Source: Acinetobacter baretiae
Lineage (GTDB): Bacteria > Pseudomonadota > Gammaproteobacteria > Pseudomonadales > Moraxellaceae
Direction of reading: 5' to 3'
Length of the DNA stretch: 64,000 nucleotides
Assembly (NCBI RefSeq): GCF_015627105.1
Contig: NZ_VTDM01000005.1
Coordinates: 1 to 64,000, forward strand
Every line of letters begins with the position of its first letter. Position 1 is the first letter of the stretch. Position numbers and translations under genes: made by a program. Below the pieces are notes generated by a model. It had not been told where the DNA came from, searched no databases, and saw nothing but the letters and a program-made list of their open reading frames with translations. Positions 8,693 through 16,647 of the stretch are shown piece by piece.

Positions 8693-9106
8693 ATGACTAA
8701 ACAGTATCGAAAAAATATTTATATTGTAATTGCAACTTTAATTGCTGTATCCATTTCTGTTGCTGCACTTTATCGTTGGCCTGTTGCACTAGGCACATTG
8801 GCTGCATGGGTCACAACAGGTTCATTTTCATTACAAGTCATTCACATGATTCGCCAAAAAGACACCAAAGGCGTATCTTTAGGGATGTATGCGACACTGT
8901 TTTTTGGTGTGACAAGTTGGACGTTCTACGGTTACAAAATGAATGACATTCCTGTCATGACTGCCAATGGACTCACAGCAGTACTTGCCATTGTTGTGAT
9001 TATACTTAAGCTATACAATGAAAGACCGTCTGGGGGAAAGCCCAAAGAACAGACCAACATTAAACCTAAAACAACAACGGGGATTCGCCAACAACAAATA
9101 AGCTAA
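8693..9106 (+). CDS. SemiSWEET-like sugar transporter with extra N-terminal helix
   Basis: The 137-residue membrane protein carries the three-helix SemiSWEET/PQ-loop pattern: GTLAAWVTTGSFSLQVIHMI, then TKGVSLGMYATLFFGVTSWTFYG, then a last helix ending in LAIVVIILKLYN. SemiSWEETs are about 85-100 residues and work as dimers that move sugars passively. Here an additional hydrophobic segment (about residues 8-25) precedes the triple helix, and a basic tail follows it. The frame opens at an ATG at 8663 overlapping the dehydrogenase stop, but AAGGAAAAAGTG before the ATG at 8693 favours the shorter form. Coupling to a polyol dehydrogenase suggests uptake of the ketose or polyol; that is inference. 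Confidence 0.75.
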   Translation: MTKQYRKNIYIVIATLIAVSISVAALYRWPVALGTLAAWVTTGSFSLQVIHMIRQKDTKGVSLGMYATLFFGVTSWTFYGYKMNDIPVMTANGLTAVLAIVVIILKLYNERPSGGKPKEQTNIKPKTTTGIRQQQIS

Positions 9107-9128
9107 CACACCACCACAGCACCGTGTT

Positions 9129-9180
9129 GATGACGAGTAAGACCACAAACATCGATCAGGTCTTACTCATCATTAATTTC
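9129..9180 (+). terminator. Terminator of the polyol dehydrogenase-SemiSWEET unit
   Basis: GATGACGAGTAAGACC pairs with GGTCTTACTC-ATCATT across a 14-base loop, with one bulge. A T-containing tract follows. Confidence 0.65.
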
Positions 9181-9253
9181 TCGCTCTGCCATATTTTACT
9201 TGCTTTTCGTTTTTTAAATTGATAAAAGCATTAATCAACCTCTCTATCGAATA

Positions 9254-10039
9254 TTGCTCCTATTGAAAAAACATCACGTGATCATGCTTTTGCTTGCAGC
9301 ACATGATATCTACGCACCAACATCGGTCAGCGCAGTCAATATTTACACCTATAAAGATGCCAATGGAGAAGTACTTTTTACAAACCAAGTGCAAACCAAC
9401 AAACAGTTTCAAAAAGTCACTGTCACCTACTACCCAGACAGTAATATTCATAATTATAAAAATTGGGGCAAAAATGAGGCCTCTGTTCTACCTAGTTTTA
9501 GTAAAAACAAAAACACGTTCGATCAAATCATTATAAATGCAGCACAAAGGCATGGTGTTCCAGAAGGATTAATTAAAGCCATTATGCATACAGAATCTAG
9601 CTTTAATATCTATGCAAAATCACCCGTAGGGGCGCAAGGACTCATGCAATTGATGCCCGCAACAGCAAAACACCTTAATGTCTCAGATAGTTTTAATCCA
9701 GAAGAAAATATTCATGCAGGTGCCAAGTATATTGCTTTACTACTTAAACAGTTTAATGGTAATACACGCTTAGCACTTGCCGCTTACAATGCAGGTGCAG
9801 GTAATGTTAATAAATATGGTGGAATTCCACCATTTAGAGAAACTCAAAACTATGTTGAGCGTGTGTTAAGTCGTTACCACAATCTGTATCAAAATCAGTT
9901 AAGCCTAACAAACCACACTTCTTCTACAACAACCAATCCGATCAAAACCAACCCACAAACTGTGCACAATACCCTTTATCGGAAAAAAATTGTTCAGACA
10001 GCTGACGGCACATTTACTGAAGTACTTGTTCAACAGTGA
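9254..10039 (+). CDS. SLT-domain lytic transglycosylase with DUF4124-like N-terminus
   Basis: This is an exported peptidoglycan lytic transglycosylase. A hydrophobic leader ends near SVSA-VNIYTY. Residues about 28-60 form a DUF4124-like segment (IYTYKDANGEVLFTNQ). The SLT domain spans about 90-220, with catalytic Glu114 in MHTESSFNIYAKSPVGAQG, then LMQLMPATAKHL and LALAAYNAGAGNV. The tail beyond 220 is Thr/Asn-rich. The start is uncertain: TTG at 9254 gives 261 residues, GTG at 9278 and ATG at 9284 are alternatives, and none has a strong ribosome site. It is a single gene, and the second SLT enzyme in the first 10 kb. Confidence 0.83.
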   Translation: MLLLKKHHVIMLLLAAHDIYAPTSVSAVNIYTYKDANGEVLFTNQVQTNKQFQKVTVTYYPDSNIHNYKNWGKNEASVLPSFSKNKNTFDQIIINAAQRHGVPEGLIKAIMHTESSFNIYAKSPVGAQGLMQLMPATAKHLNVSDSFNPEENIHAGAKYIALLLKQFNGNTRLALAAYNAGAGNVNKYGGIPPFRETQNYVERVLSRYHNLYQNQLSLTNHTSSTTTNPIKTNPQTVHNTLYRKKIVQTADGTFTEVLVQQ

Positions 10040-10182
10040 ACTTCAGGCACGATTGCTGTAGAATATTCAAAAATTCAACAAATAGCGCTTGAAATTTAAA
10101 AAATCAAGCCACATAGTAAATACTAAGGTTCATTGTATTCAAAATACAATCACTTCTTTTTCTATTATAGAGGATCTACTCA

Positions 10183-11091
10183 ATGATGCGGATTGGTTTG
10201 TTCTTGCTAACCAACCTCGCGGTACTAGTTGTCGCTGGTCTTATTTTGTCAGTTTTAGGTGTCGGGAGTTATCACGGCGCAGGCGGTCTAAAGTTAGGTA
10301 ACTTGCTGGTTGTCTGTTTTGTGTTTGGTATGGTTGGCTCTTTTATATCGTTATTCATGTCAAAATGGATGGCTAAAAAAACCACAGGTACAGAGCTTAT
10401 TAACCCTAATGCGCCACGTAACCAAGCAGAAATGGTTTTACTGCAAATGGTGAGTGATCTGTCGCAACGTGCTGGTATTAAAATGCCAGAAGTCGGTATA
10501 TTTCCATCATATCAATCTAATGCATTTGCAACAGGTTGGAACAAAAATGATGCTTTAGTTGCCGTCTCTAGTGGTTTACTTGAGCGCATGAATCAAAATG
10601 AATTACGTGCAGTACTCGCACATGAAATCGGTCACGTTGCTAATGGTGACATGGTCACATTGTCGTTAGTACAAGGCGTTGTCAACACCTTTGTTATGTT
10701 CTTTGCACGTGTTGTTGGTGACTTCATTGACCGTAATTTATTCGGCAGAGAAGATGGCGAAGCACCTGGTATTGCCTACTTTATCATTACTATGGTTCTA
10801 GATATTGTCTTTGGTATATTAGCAAGTGCTGTTGTGATGTGGTTTTCACGCTACCGTGAATATCGTGCAGATGAAGCAGGTGCACAACTTGCAGGTAAAC
10901 AAGCCATGATCTCAGCTCTACTTCGCTTACAAGCAGAACATGAACTACCTGATCAAATGCCAAAAGAAATGAAAGCGCTGGCCATTACAGAAGGTAAAGA
11001 GCAAGGCGGTTTCAGTTTAAGTGCTTTATTCCAAACTCACCCAAGTATTGAACAACGTGTTGCTGCGTTACAACGCTTAAACTGCCCGTAA
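10183..11091 (+). CDS. htpX: Membrane zinc metalloprotease HtpX
   Basis: HtpX is an inner-membrane M48 protease that degrades misfolded membrane proteins under heat or envelope stress. Two N-terminal membrane helices (about residues 4-24 and 37-57) are followed by the zinc motif HEIGH (147-151) in [17 protein letters not shown]. Two more helices follow, then the third-ligand region [11 protein letters not shown]. At 302 residues it has the usual length. GAGGATC lies upstream of tandem ATG codons at 10183 and 10186. It stands alone. In Acinetobacter and Pseudomonas, htpX can be stress induced, but no heat-shock promoter is clear here. Confidence 0.95.
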   Translation: MMRIGLFLLTNLAVLVVAGLILSVLGVGSYHGAGGLKLGNLLVVCFVFGMVGSFISLFMSKWMAKKTTGTELINPNAPRNQAEMVLLQMVSDLSQRAGIKMPEVGIFPSYQSNAFATGWNKNDALVAVSSGLLERMNQNELRAVLAHEIGHVANGDMVTLSLVQGVVNTFVMFFARVVGDFIDRNLFGREDGEAPGIAYFIITMVLDIVFGILASAVVMWFSRYREYRADEAGAQLAGKQAMISALLRLQAEHELPDQMPKEMKALAITEGKEQGGFSLSALFQTHPSIEQRVAALQRLNCP

Positions 11092-11150
11092 CTTAAGCAA
11101 ACTCCATTCATTCAAATATAACGCTTTTCTTAAAAAGGGTATATTTAAAG

Positions 11151-11188
11151 GCAAAAAAAAAGCCATACTCTGTCAGTAGGAGTATGGC
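11151..11188 (-). terminator. Orphan minus-strand intrinsic terminator
   Basis: The 9-bp GC-containing stem (11162-11170 with 11180-11188) and T10 tract are oriented for minus-strand transcription. The plus strand lacks a T run after the stem, so it is not an htpX terminator. Confidence 0.7.
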
Positions 11189-11218
11189 CCAAAAATAGGA
11201 AATTACAGCATAATCCCT
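11151..11218 (-). ncRNA. Candidate small RNA, antiparallel to htpX and dgt
   Basis: On the minus strand a perfect 9-bp stem GCCATACTC / GAGTATGGC is followed by ten T residues, a textbook intrinsic terminator. No minus-strand gene lies upstream to need it. A promoter-like pair, TTGATT (11253-11248) and TATACA (11230-11225) with a 17-bp spacer, lies just upstream. The predicted transcript is about 65-70 nt, starting near 11218, with no open frame. The start is a guess and the transcript has not been shown. Confidence 0.35.
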
Positions 11219-11438
11219 ATGTTTTGTATAATAAAAACCAAAACTTAAATCAAACTTAATCAGGCATTATAAACGTTGAAATCTTCAGGTTTATTTCCTC
11301 ATGAGAAAAACACAGCCTTAAAATACAATCAAATCATACAACAATGCATCACTACGACAAATTTTGACGCAAGTGACTAGAGAATCATGTTTTTTTTTGG
11401 CATGATGTGCATACCACTACAGGAACTTCTTAACATTA

Positions 11439-12779
11439 ATGAAAGAAATGCGCTGGCTAGAACTACTTTCTGCAATTCGACTAGGAAGTAAAAAAAGTCG
11501 TAATGAACTCGGCAGAAGCCCTTTTCATAAAGACTATGACCGCATTGTATTTTCACAAAGTTTTAGGCAACTCAATCGAAAAACACAAGTGCATCCATTA
11601 ACCCAAAACGATGGTGTGCATACACGCCTCACACATTCTCTTGAAGTGTCTTGTATTGGTCGTTCCTTAGGCATGTTGGCTGCAGAAAAAATCAAAGATG
11701 ATTTGCCCTCATGGATTGATCCCACAGATGTCGGCGCCATTATTCAAGCGGCATGTTTAGCACATGACATTGGAAACCCACCATTTGGACATGCAGGTGA
11801 ATATGCCATTCGTGAATGGTTTGATCATGCTGCCCAACAAGGAATACTTGACCAACTCAGTCCCGAAGAACAAGCAGATGTCAGACAGTTTGAAGGCAAT
11901 GCTCAAGGGTTAAGACTCATTACACGTATTGATGACCATCCTGAAGATGGCGGCATGCGTCTGACTTTTGCCACATTAGGTACATATCTTAAATACCCAT
12001 GGCTTTCACAGATCATTGCCAATGACGATACACAACCTGCCTATAAAAGACATAAATTTGGCTGTTATCAAAGTGAAAAACATATTTTAGAGAACATTGC
12101 AGATCAACTTGGGTTAATTGAGCTTGGTCCATCTCATTATTGTCGTCATCCTCTTACCTATTTACTTGAAGCAGCTGATGACATTTGTTATGCACTCATT
12201 GACCTTGAAGATGCAATGAGTTTAAACATGCTCAATTATGAAGAAGTTGAGCCCATTTTCATTCAATTAATTGCAGACTATAGCATTCCACCCGAGATTT
12301 CGCTCACATGGACAACATGGCAACAAAAAATTTCTGCCTTACGTGGACGAGCAATGAAAAGATTAGTCGATGAAGTTGCAACCACTTTTGCTAAATACCA
12401 AGCAGATATTTTGCTAGGACAATTTAAAGGCTCACTCCTACAATACTGTCCATCAGATATTTCTCAGGGCATTCAAACTGCTAAAAATTTGGCAAGAGAT
12501 AAAATTTTTGCACACCGACAGAAAATGGATTTAGAGATTGTTGCACACATGAGTTTGCAACATATCTTAGATGCATTTATCCCGCTGACAGATCCTGCGC
12601 ATCAAATGAGTTTTAAAGACCAAAAACTTATGACCATTTTACAACAATATGGAATTCATTTTGGTCTGAGCCACTATGAAAATATTATGCAGGTTTTAGA
12701 TATTGTCGGCAAATTTTCAGACCATCAAGCCTACGACATTGCACAAATTTTACAAGGTCAACGACCGACTTACAGATAA
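11439..12779 (+). CDS. dgt: dGTP triphosphohydrolase (dGTPase-like)
   Basis: This enzyme hydrolyses dGTP or other dNTPs to the nucleoside and tripolyphosphate. It is an HD-domain protein of 446 residues with TRLTHSLEVSCIGRS, the metal-binding HD pair in ACLAHDIGNPPFGHAGE, and the later EAADDICYALIDLEDA metal-ligand helix. Length and motif order match the longer dGTPase type rather than the short archaeal type. The start is ATG 11439, with AGGA about 14 bases upstream; ATG three codons later is possible. It lies 12 bases before ruvA, so co-transcription with ruvAB is likely. Confidence 0.9.
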   Translation: MKEMRWLELLSAIRLGSKKSRNELGRSPFHKDYDRIVFSQSFRQLNRKTQVHPLTQNDGVHTRLTHSLEVSCIGRSLGMLAAEKIKDDLPSWIDPTDVGAIIQAACLAHDIGNPPFGHAGEYAIREWFDHAAQQGILDQLSPEEQADVRQFEGNAQGLRLITRIDDHPEDGGMRLTFATLGTYLKYPWLSQIIANDDTQPAYKRHKFGCYQSEKHILENIADQLGLIELGPSHYCRHPLTYLLEAADDICYALIDLEDAMSLNMLNYEEVEPIFIQLIADYSIPPEISLTWTTWQQKISALRGRAMKRLVDEVATTFAKYQADILLGQFKGSLLQYCPSDISQGIQTAKNLARDKIFAHRQKMDLEIVAHMSLQHILDAFIPLTDPAHQMSFKDQKLMTILQQYGIHFGLSHYENIMQVLDIVGKFSDHQAYDIAQILQGQRPTYR

Positions 12780-12791
12780 CAAGGACACCTC

Positions 12792-13403
12792 ATGATTGGT
12801 TGCTTAACTGGCGAAGTAGTCGCACTTGAAGCTCCTACCGTACTCCTTTTGGTACATGGTGTAGGGTATGAAGTAGATACTCCCCTATCTACTTTTTGCC
12901 AGCTACAAAAAGGACAAACGACCACACTTTGGACTCATCTTGCCGTAAGAGAAGACGCTCAATTACTATACGGATTTTCAGAAGCACGTGAAAAAACACT
13001 ATTTCGTACATTACTAAAAGTTACAGGTGTTGGGCCTAAAATGGCTCTTGGTATTTTATCTACCCTCAGTGTAGATTTACTCATACAGACCGTGGAACAT
13101 GATGACATCAACACCTTAACCAAAGTACCAGGTGTAGGCAAAAAAACAGCTGAACGACTCATGATTGATTTAAGAGATCGAATTAAATCACTACAACACC
13201 ACAGTGCTATACCATTAACAGCAAACAATGCAGAAACAACATCACCTTTCTTAGCACACACAGCAGTTGCTGAAGCAGAAGCTGCTCTACAGTCACTTGG
13301 GTATAAACCGATTGAAGCCAAAAAAGTGATTGCCACTGTAAAAGATCAACATACTGAAGTGTCCGATATGATTCGTGCCGCACTCAAATCAATGATGAAA
13401 TAA
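12792..13403 (+). CDS. ruvA: Holliday junction branch migration protein RuvA
   Basis: RuvA binds four-way junctions as a tetramer and loads the RuvB motor. The OB-fold start MIGCLTGEVVALEAPTVLL, the YGFSEAREKTLFRTLLKVTGVGPK linker and two helix-hairpin-helix motifs (GVGPKMALGIL and VPGVGKKTAERLM) are all present. The C-terminal domain III (about 150-203) is the RuvB contact. The length of 203 residues is standard. AAGGA lies in front of the ATG. It sits between dgt and ruvB, with a 6-bp gap to ruvB. Confidence 0.96.
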   Translation: MIGCLTGEVVALEAPTVLLLVHGVGYEVDTPLSTFCQLQKGQTTTLWTHLAVREDAQLLYGFSEAREKTLFRTLLKVTGVGPKMALGILSTLSVDLLIQTVEHDDINTLTKVPGVGKKTAERLMIDLRDRIKSLQHHSAIPLTANNAETTSPFLAHTAVAEAEAALQSLGYKPIEAKKVIATVKDQHTEVSDMIRAALKSMMK

Positions 13404-13409
13404 TAAACC

Positions 13410-14417
13410 ATGCAAGATAGAATGATAAGTGGCTTTGAAAAGCCAGAAGACCAAATTGACCGAGCCATTCGACCAACAGCATTGGTTGATTACATTGGTC
13501 AGCCCGTGGTTAGAGAACAAATGGAAATCTTCATTGGTGCAGCACGAGGTCGTGGAGAAGCACTAGATCACACACTCATTTTTGGCCCACCGGGATTAGG
13601 AAAAACCACATTGGCTAATATTATTGCCAAAGAAATGGGAGGTGGTCTAAAGTCGACTTCAGGCCCTGTACTTGAACGTGCAGGAGATTTAGCAGCTTTG
13701 CTCACCAACTTAGAAGAAGGCGATGTATTATTTATTGATGAAATCCATCGCCTTTCGCCTGTCATTGAAGAAATTTTGTATCCAGCAATGGAAGACTATC
13801 AATTAGACATTATGATTGGTGAAGGGCCAGCTGCACGCTCAATTAAGTTAGATTTACCTCAATTTACTTTGGTTGCAGCCACAACACGTGCAGGACTACT
13901 CACCTCTCCTTTGCGTGATCGATTTGGTATTGTTCAAAGACTTGAATTTTATTCTGTAGCCGATCTAACATTTATTATCGAACGCTCAGCACGACTTATG
14001 GACGTACCGACCACACAGGCGGGTGCCAAAGAGATTGCTCAACGTTCACGAGGTACACCGCGTATTGCCAATCGTTTATTACGTCGAGCACGAGACTATG
14101 CTCAAGTCAAAGGCACAGGAGAAATCACTCAAGAAATTGCTCAATTGGCTCTCGATATGCTCAATGTAGACCGTTCAGGGTTAGATACACTAGATCGTCG
14201 TTACTTAAGCATGCTCATAGAAAGGTTTGATGGTGGCCCTGCAGGCGTTGAAGCACTCGCAGCAGCAATGGCTGAAGACAGTGGTACACTTGAAGATGTC
14301 ATTGAACCATATCTGATACAACAAGGTTATGTTATGCGCACAGCAAGAGGACGTATTGCAACCAATATGGCCTATTTACAATTTGATTTGACGCCACCTG
14401 AAAGGCCTATTCATTAA
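13410..14417 (+). CDS. ruvB: Holliday junction helicase RuvB
   Basis: RuvB is the hexameric AAA+ motor of branch migration. The Walker A motif [10 protein letters not shown], Walker [11 protein letters not shown], sensor 1 AATTRAG and the arginine-finger block SPLRDRFGI are all intact. A winged-helix domain (about 260-335) follows, ending [16 protein letters not shown]. At 335 residues it is full length. It is the last gene of dgt-ruvA-ruvB. The region after it carries an 11-bp inverted repeat rather than a classic terminator. Confidence 0.97.
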   Translation: MQDRMISGFEKPEDQIDRAIRPTALVDYIGQPVVREQMEIFIGAARGRGEALDHTLIFGPPGLGKTTLANIIAKEMGGGLKSTSGPVLERAGDLAALLTNLEEGDVLFIDEIHRLSPVIEEILYPAMEDYQLDIMIGEGPAARSIKLDLPQFTLVAATTRAGLLTSPLRDRFGIVQRLEFYSVADLTFIIERSARLMDVPTTQAGAKEIAQRSRGTPRIANRLLRRARDYAQVKGTGEITQEIAQLALDMLNVDRSGLDTLDRRYLSMLIERFDGGPAGVEALAAAMAEDSGTLEDVIEPYLIQQGYVMRTARGRIATNMAYLQFDLTPPERPIH

Positions 14418-14433
14418 ATCAAAAGTACAAAAC

Positions 14434-14484
14434 CTGTAGTTTAATGTCGTCAAACACGTCACCAATGAACGTTTTAAACTACAG
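14434..14484. repeat. Inverted repeat downstream of ruvB
   Basis: CTGTAGTTTAA (14434-14444) and TTAAACTACAG (14474-14484) are perfect 11-bp arms around a 29-base loop, 16 bases after ruvB. There is no T tract, so it may be a 3' stabilising hairpin or a weak terminator. Confidence 0.6.
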
Positions 14485-14670
14485 CAGTTTGATGATTACA
14501 AAACACCTCATCACTCAGAATAAGTATCCATAAAACCTTTCAAACAAATACATCCTCAAATTTAATGCATATCTACTCATGATGATTCATCGATTTTCAC
14601 CTAGCCCATTCAAGCTTCATTTAACTTAAATTTTTCATCGGTTAAACATCAAATACACATATGTATAGTT

Positions 14671-14881
14671 AAACCACTCAAAACTACATACAAGTAAAAA
14701 TTAATAAATACAGCGACATAAGGCTTTAATAGGATGAACTGTATGAACTGTATGAACTGTATGAACTGTATGAACTGTATGAACTGTATGAACTGTATGA
14801 ACTGTATGAACTGTATGAACTGTATGAACTGTATGAACTGTATGAACTGTATGAACTGTATGAACAACTAGATGGTTTCAC
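14671..14881 (+). repeat. Dispersed intergenic element, copy A (expanded)
   Basis: Bases 14671-14703 (AAACCACTCAAAACTACATA and onward to GTAAAAATTA) and the block TAAGGCTTTAATAGGATGAACTG recur at 24042-24125 with a few substitutions. The ending AACTAGATGGTTTCAC (14866-14881) also recurs there as AATTAAATGATTTCAC. Between the shared blocks this copy holds the 14-unit tandem array. It also has about 9 extra bases (near 14708-14717) that are absent from the other copy. No coding potential is seen. Confidence 0.75.
14734..14865 (+). repeat. Tandem array of 9-bp unit ATGAACTGT, 14 perfect copies
   Basis: The unit ATGAACTGT repeats without a single change from 14734 to 14859 (14 copies) and ends with a partial ATGAAC (to 14865). 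The 9-bp period preserves reading frame, but no gene uses it. Perfect identity indicates recent expansion by slippage and likely copy-number variation between strains. Confidence 0.98.
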
Positions 14882-15070
14882 TATACTTCCATTACCTCAA
14901 GTATTTTCTCCACTAAAAAGTAGTTATTTTTTACAGTTATCTTTACAATATGCACTTTAAAATAGTGATTCTAGAGACTTTTTTTTTGCTGTAATACTCT
15001 ATAAATCACATATGATTACGATTCACTACTTTCGCTTTCGTGAACAATTTGATCAAAACATAGGTTATGT

Positions 15071-15499
15071 ATGTCACAACTTAGTAAAAACAACAACAAG
15101 ACATTTTGGTTTCCAGTACGTATATACATTGAAGACACTGATGCAGGAGGCATTGTGTATCATGCTAATCACATACGCTATATGGAGCGTGCACGTACCG
15201 AATGGCTCAGAGCATCAGGTGTTGCACATTATTGGCATCAAAAAAGTTATAGTTTTGTGGTGCATCGCCTAAATATTAAATATGTAAAACCAATTTTGAT
15301 GGATGATCTTATACATGTAAGTGTACAAGTTATTTGTTGTAAAAGTGCATCTTTAGTATTGCAACAAGATATTTATCGTGGTGAAATCTTGCTTGCTACA
15401 GGCGAGGTTGAATTAGCATGTTTAAATGCCAACATGGCACCTTGCAGACTCCCTCAAGAAATAAAAGCCATCTCTCAGCCATCAGTGATACCGAACTAA
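15071..15499 (+). CDS. ybgC: Tol-Pal system-associated acyl-CoA thioesterase YbgC
   Basis: This hot-dog-fold thioesterase has 142 residues and the 4-hydroxybenzoyl-CoA-thioesterase-type motif in YIEDTDAGGIVYHANHIRYMERARTEWLR, where the aspartate in DTDAGG is catalytic. YbgC hydrolyses acyl-CoA at the cytoplasmic face and is usually the first gene of the Tol-Pal cluster, as here. Its link to envelope function is not fully understood. ATG 15071 is used; an earlier overlapping frame at 15012 is in another register. tolQ begins 9 bases after the stop. Confidence 0.9.
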   Translation: MSQLSKNNNKTFWFPVRIYIEDTDAGGIVYHANHIRYMERARTEWLRASGVAHYWHQKSYSFVVHRLNIKYVKPILMDDLIHVSVQVICCKSASLVLQQDIYRGEILLATGEVELACLNANMAPCRLPQEIKAISQPSVIPN

Positions 15500-15508
15500 G
15501 CTTATATT

Positions 15509-16207
15509 ATGACAACTTCTAATCCAACATCATTACACATCAGTGATCTTATTTTACAAGCAAGCCCTGTTGTTCAAGCTGTGATGCTCATTTTGTTATT
15601 TGCATCACTTTATAGTTGGTATGTGATTGCAAAATTATCTATGGGGTTCAATAAAGCCCTAAAACAAGATGAACACTTTCAAAAAATCTTTTGGTCTGGT
15701 GCTGAGATTAATACTCTATTTCACAATGCACAGCTCAATTCAACACGCCATGGCCTTGAAGATATTTTTTATGATGCATACCTTGAATTTACCAAATTAC
15801 AAAAAAACACAAGTACAATTGCTCAAAAAATAGATGGTACAGAACGCATACTTCATGTTGGACTTTCAAGAGATCAAAGTCGTTTAGAACATGGGCTCAG
15901 TGGCTTAGCAAGTATTGGTTCAGTTGCCCCATATATTGGTCTATTTGGTACAGTATGGGGCATTATGAATGCATTTATTGGTCTGTCAGCCGTGGAGCAA
16001 GTCACACTTGCAACCGTTGCTCCAGGGATTGCAGAAGCACTGATTGCAACAGCCATAGGACTGTTTGCTGCCATTCCTTCTGTACTTGCATTTAACCGTT
16101 TTAGTACAAAAAGTGAGGCCATCTACTCAGATCGTGCACTTTTTGCAGAAGAAATGATTACTGTATTACAGCGCCAGTCCATAGAAGCGACAAAGGATAG
16201 TGAATAA
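15509..16207 (+). CDS. tolQ: Tol-Pal motor subunit TolQ
   Basis: TolQ is the inner-membrane proton-channel stator of the Tol-Pal machine, homologous to ExbB and MotA. It has a first membrane helix at about 17-40, a large cytoplasmic loop, and two further helices, with GLASIGSVAPYIGLFGTVWGIMNAF and the ATAIGLFAAIPSVLAFNRF block. The length of 232 residues is typical. Its stop overlaps the tolR start by one base, so the two are translationally coupled. Confidence 0.96.
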   Translation: MTTSNPTSLHISDLILQASPVVQAVMLILLFASLYSWYVIAKLSMGFNKALKQDEHFQKIFWSGAEINTLFHNAQLNSTRHGLEDIFYDAYLEFTKLQKNTSTIAQKIDGTERILHVGLSRDQSRLEHGLSGLASIGSVAPYIGLFGTVWGIMNAFIGLSAVEQVTLATVAPGIAEALIATAIGLFAAIPSVLAFNRFSTKSEAIYSDRALFAEEMITVLQRQSIEATKDSE

Positions 16208-16644
16208 TGGCCATACAGCGTTCAGGACGTTTCTCTCGTATCAAAAAACCACTCAAAAGTGATATGAATGTCGTTCCGTATATCGATGTAATGTTGGTGC
16301 TTTTGGTTATTTTTATGGTAACAGCGCCTATGATTACAAGTAGTATAAAAGTTGACCTACCAAAGGCGAGTTCACAACCCTTTGAGGCAAAGTCTCCACC
16401 TGCGATTGTTAGTTTAAATGATCAAGGAGAATATTTTTTACAATATGCTCAATATAAAAACCAAAAAATGTCACTTGAATCTTTAAAAACAGCTTTAGCG
16501 AATGAGCAAAGTCAGCAACAACAGCTGACTGTATTAATCAATGGCGCACAATCGAGACCTTATGGTGACGTTGTAGCACTCATGGCATCTTTACAAGGTG
16601 CTGGCCTAACCCAAGTCGGTTTACTGACAGACCCTGTTAAGTAG
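16207..16644 (+). CDS. tolR: Tol-Pal motor subunit TolR
   Basis: TolR has one membrane helix (about 22-42) carrying the proton-pathway aspartate in NVVPYIDVMLVLLVIFMVTAPM, then a periplasmic domain of about 100 residues that contacts TolA, Pal and peptidoglycan. The protein is 145 residues, normal for the ExbD/TolR family. It starts on the last base of tolQ and is followed by tolA after 3 bases. Confidence 0.96.
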   Translation: MAIQRSGRFSRIKKPLKSDMNVVPYIDVMLVLLVIFMVTAPMITSSIKVDLPKASSQPFEAKSPPAIVSLNDQGEYFLQYAQYKNQKMSLESLKTALANEQSQQQQLTVLINGAQSRPYGDVVALMASLQGAGLTQVGLLTDPVK

Positions 16645-16647
16645 TGT

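Larger units (their letters stand above)
11092..11438. other. Intergenic region between htpX and dgt
   Basis: These 347 bases contain no open frame worth calling on either strand. The only clear structure is a minus-strand terminator hairpin near 11151-11188, with a plausible minus-strand promoter behind it, described separately as a candidate small RNA. The promoter of dgt must lie in the last 200 bases. Confidence 0.5.
14418..15070. other. Intergenic region with inverted repeat and tandem array
   Basis: Between ruvB and ybgC lie 653 gene-free bases. They hold an 11-bp inverted repeat (14434-14484) and copy A of a dispersed element containing the 9-bp tandem array (14671-14881). The ybgC-tol promoter is probably in the last 190 bases, which contain T-rich tracts. 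The 14649-14867 minus-strand frame is only the tandem repeat translated. Confidence 0.6.

Noticed and set aside
14649-14867. Minus-strand open frame with repeated Phe-Ile-Gln
   Set aside because: It is only the translation of the 9-bp tandem array; there is no ribosome site and no sequence outside the repeat supports a protein.
14671-14881. CRISPR array
   Set aside because: Repeats are 9 bp, contiguous and without spacers, and no cas genes are present.
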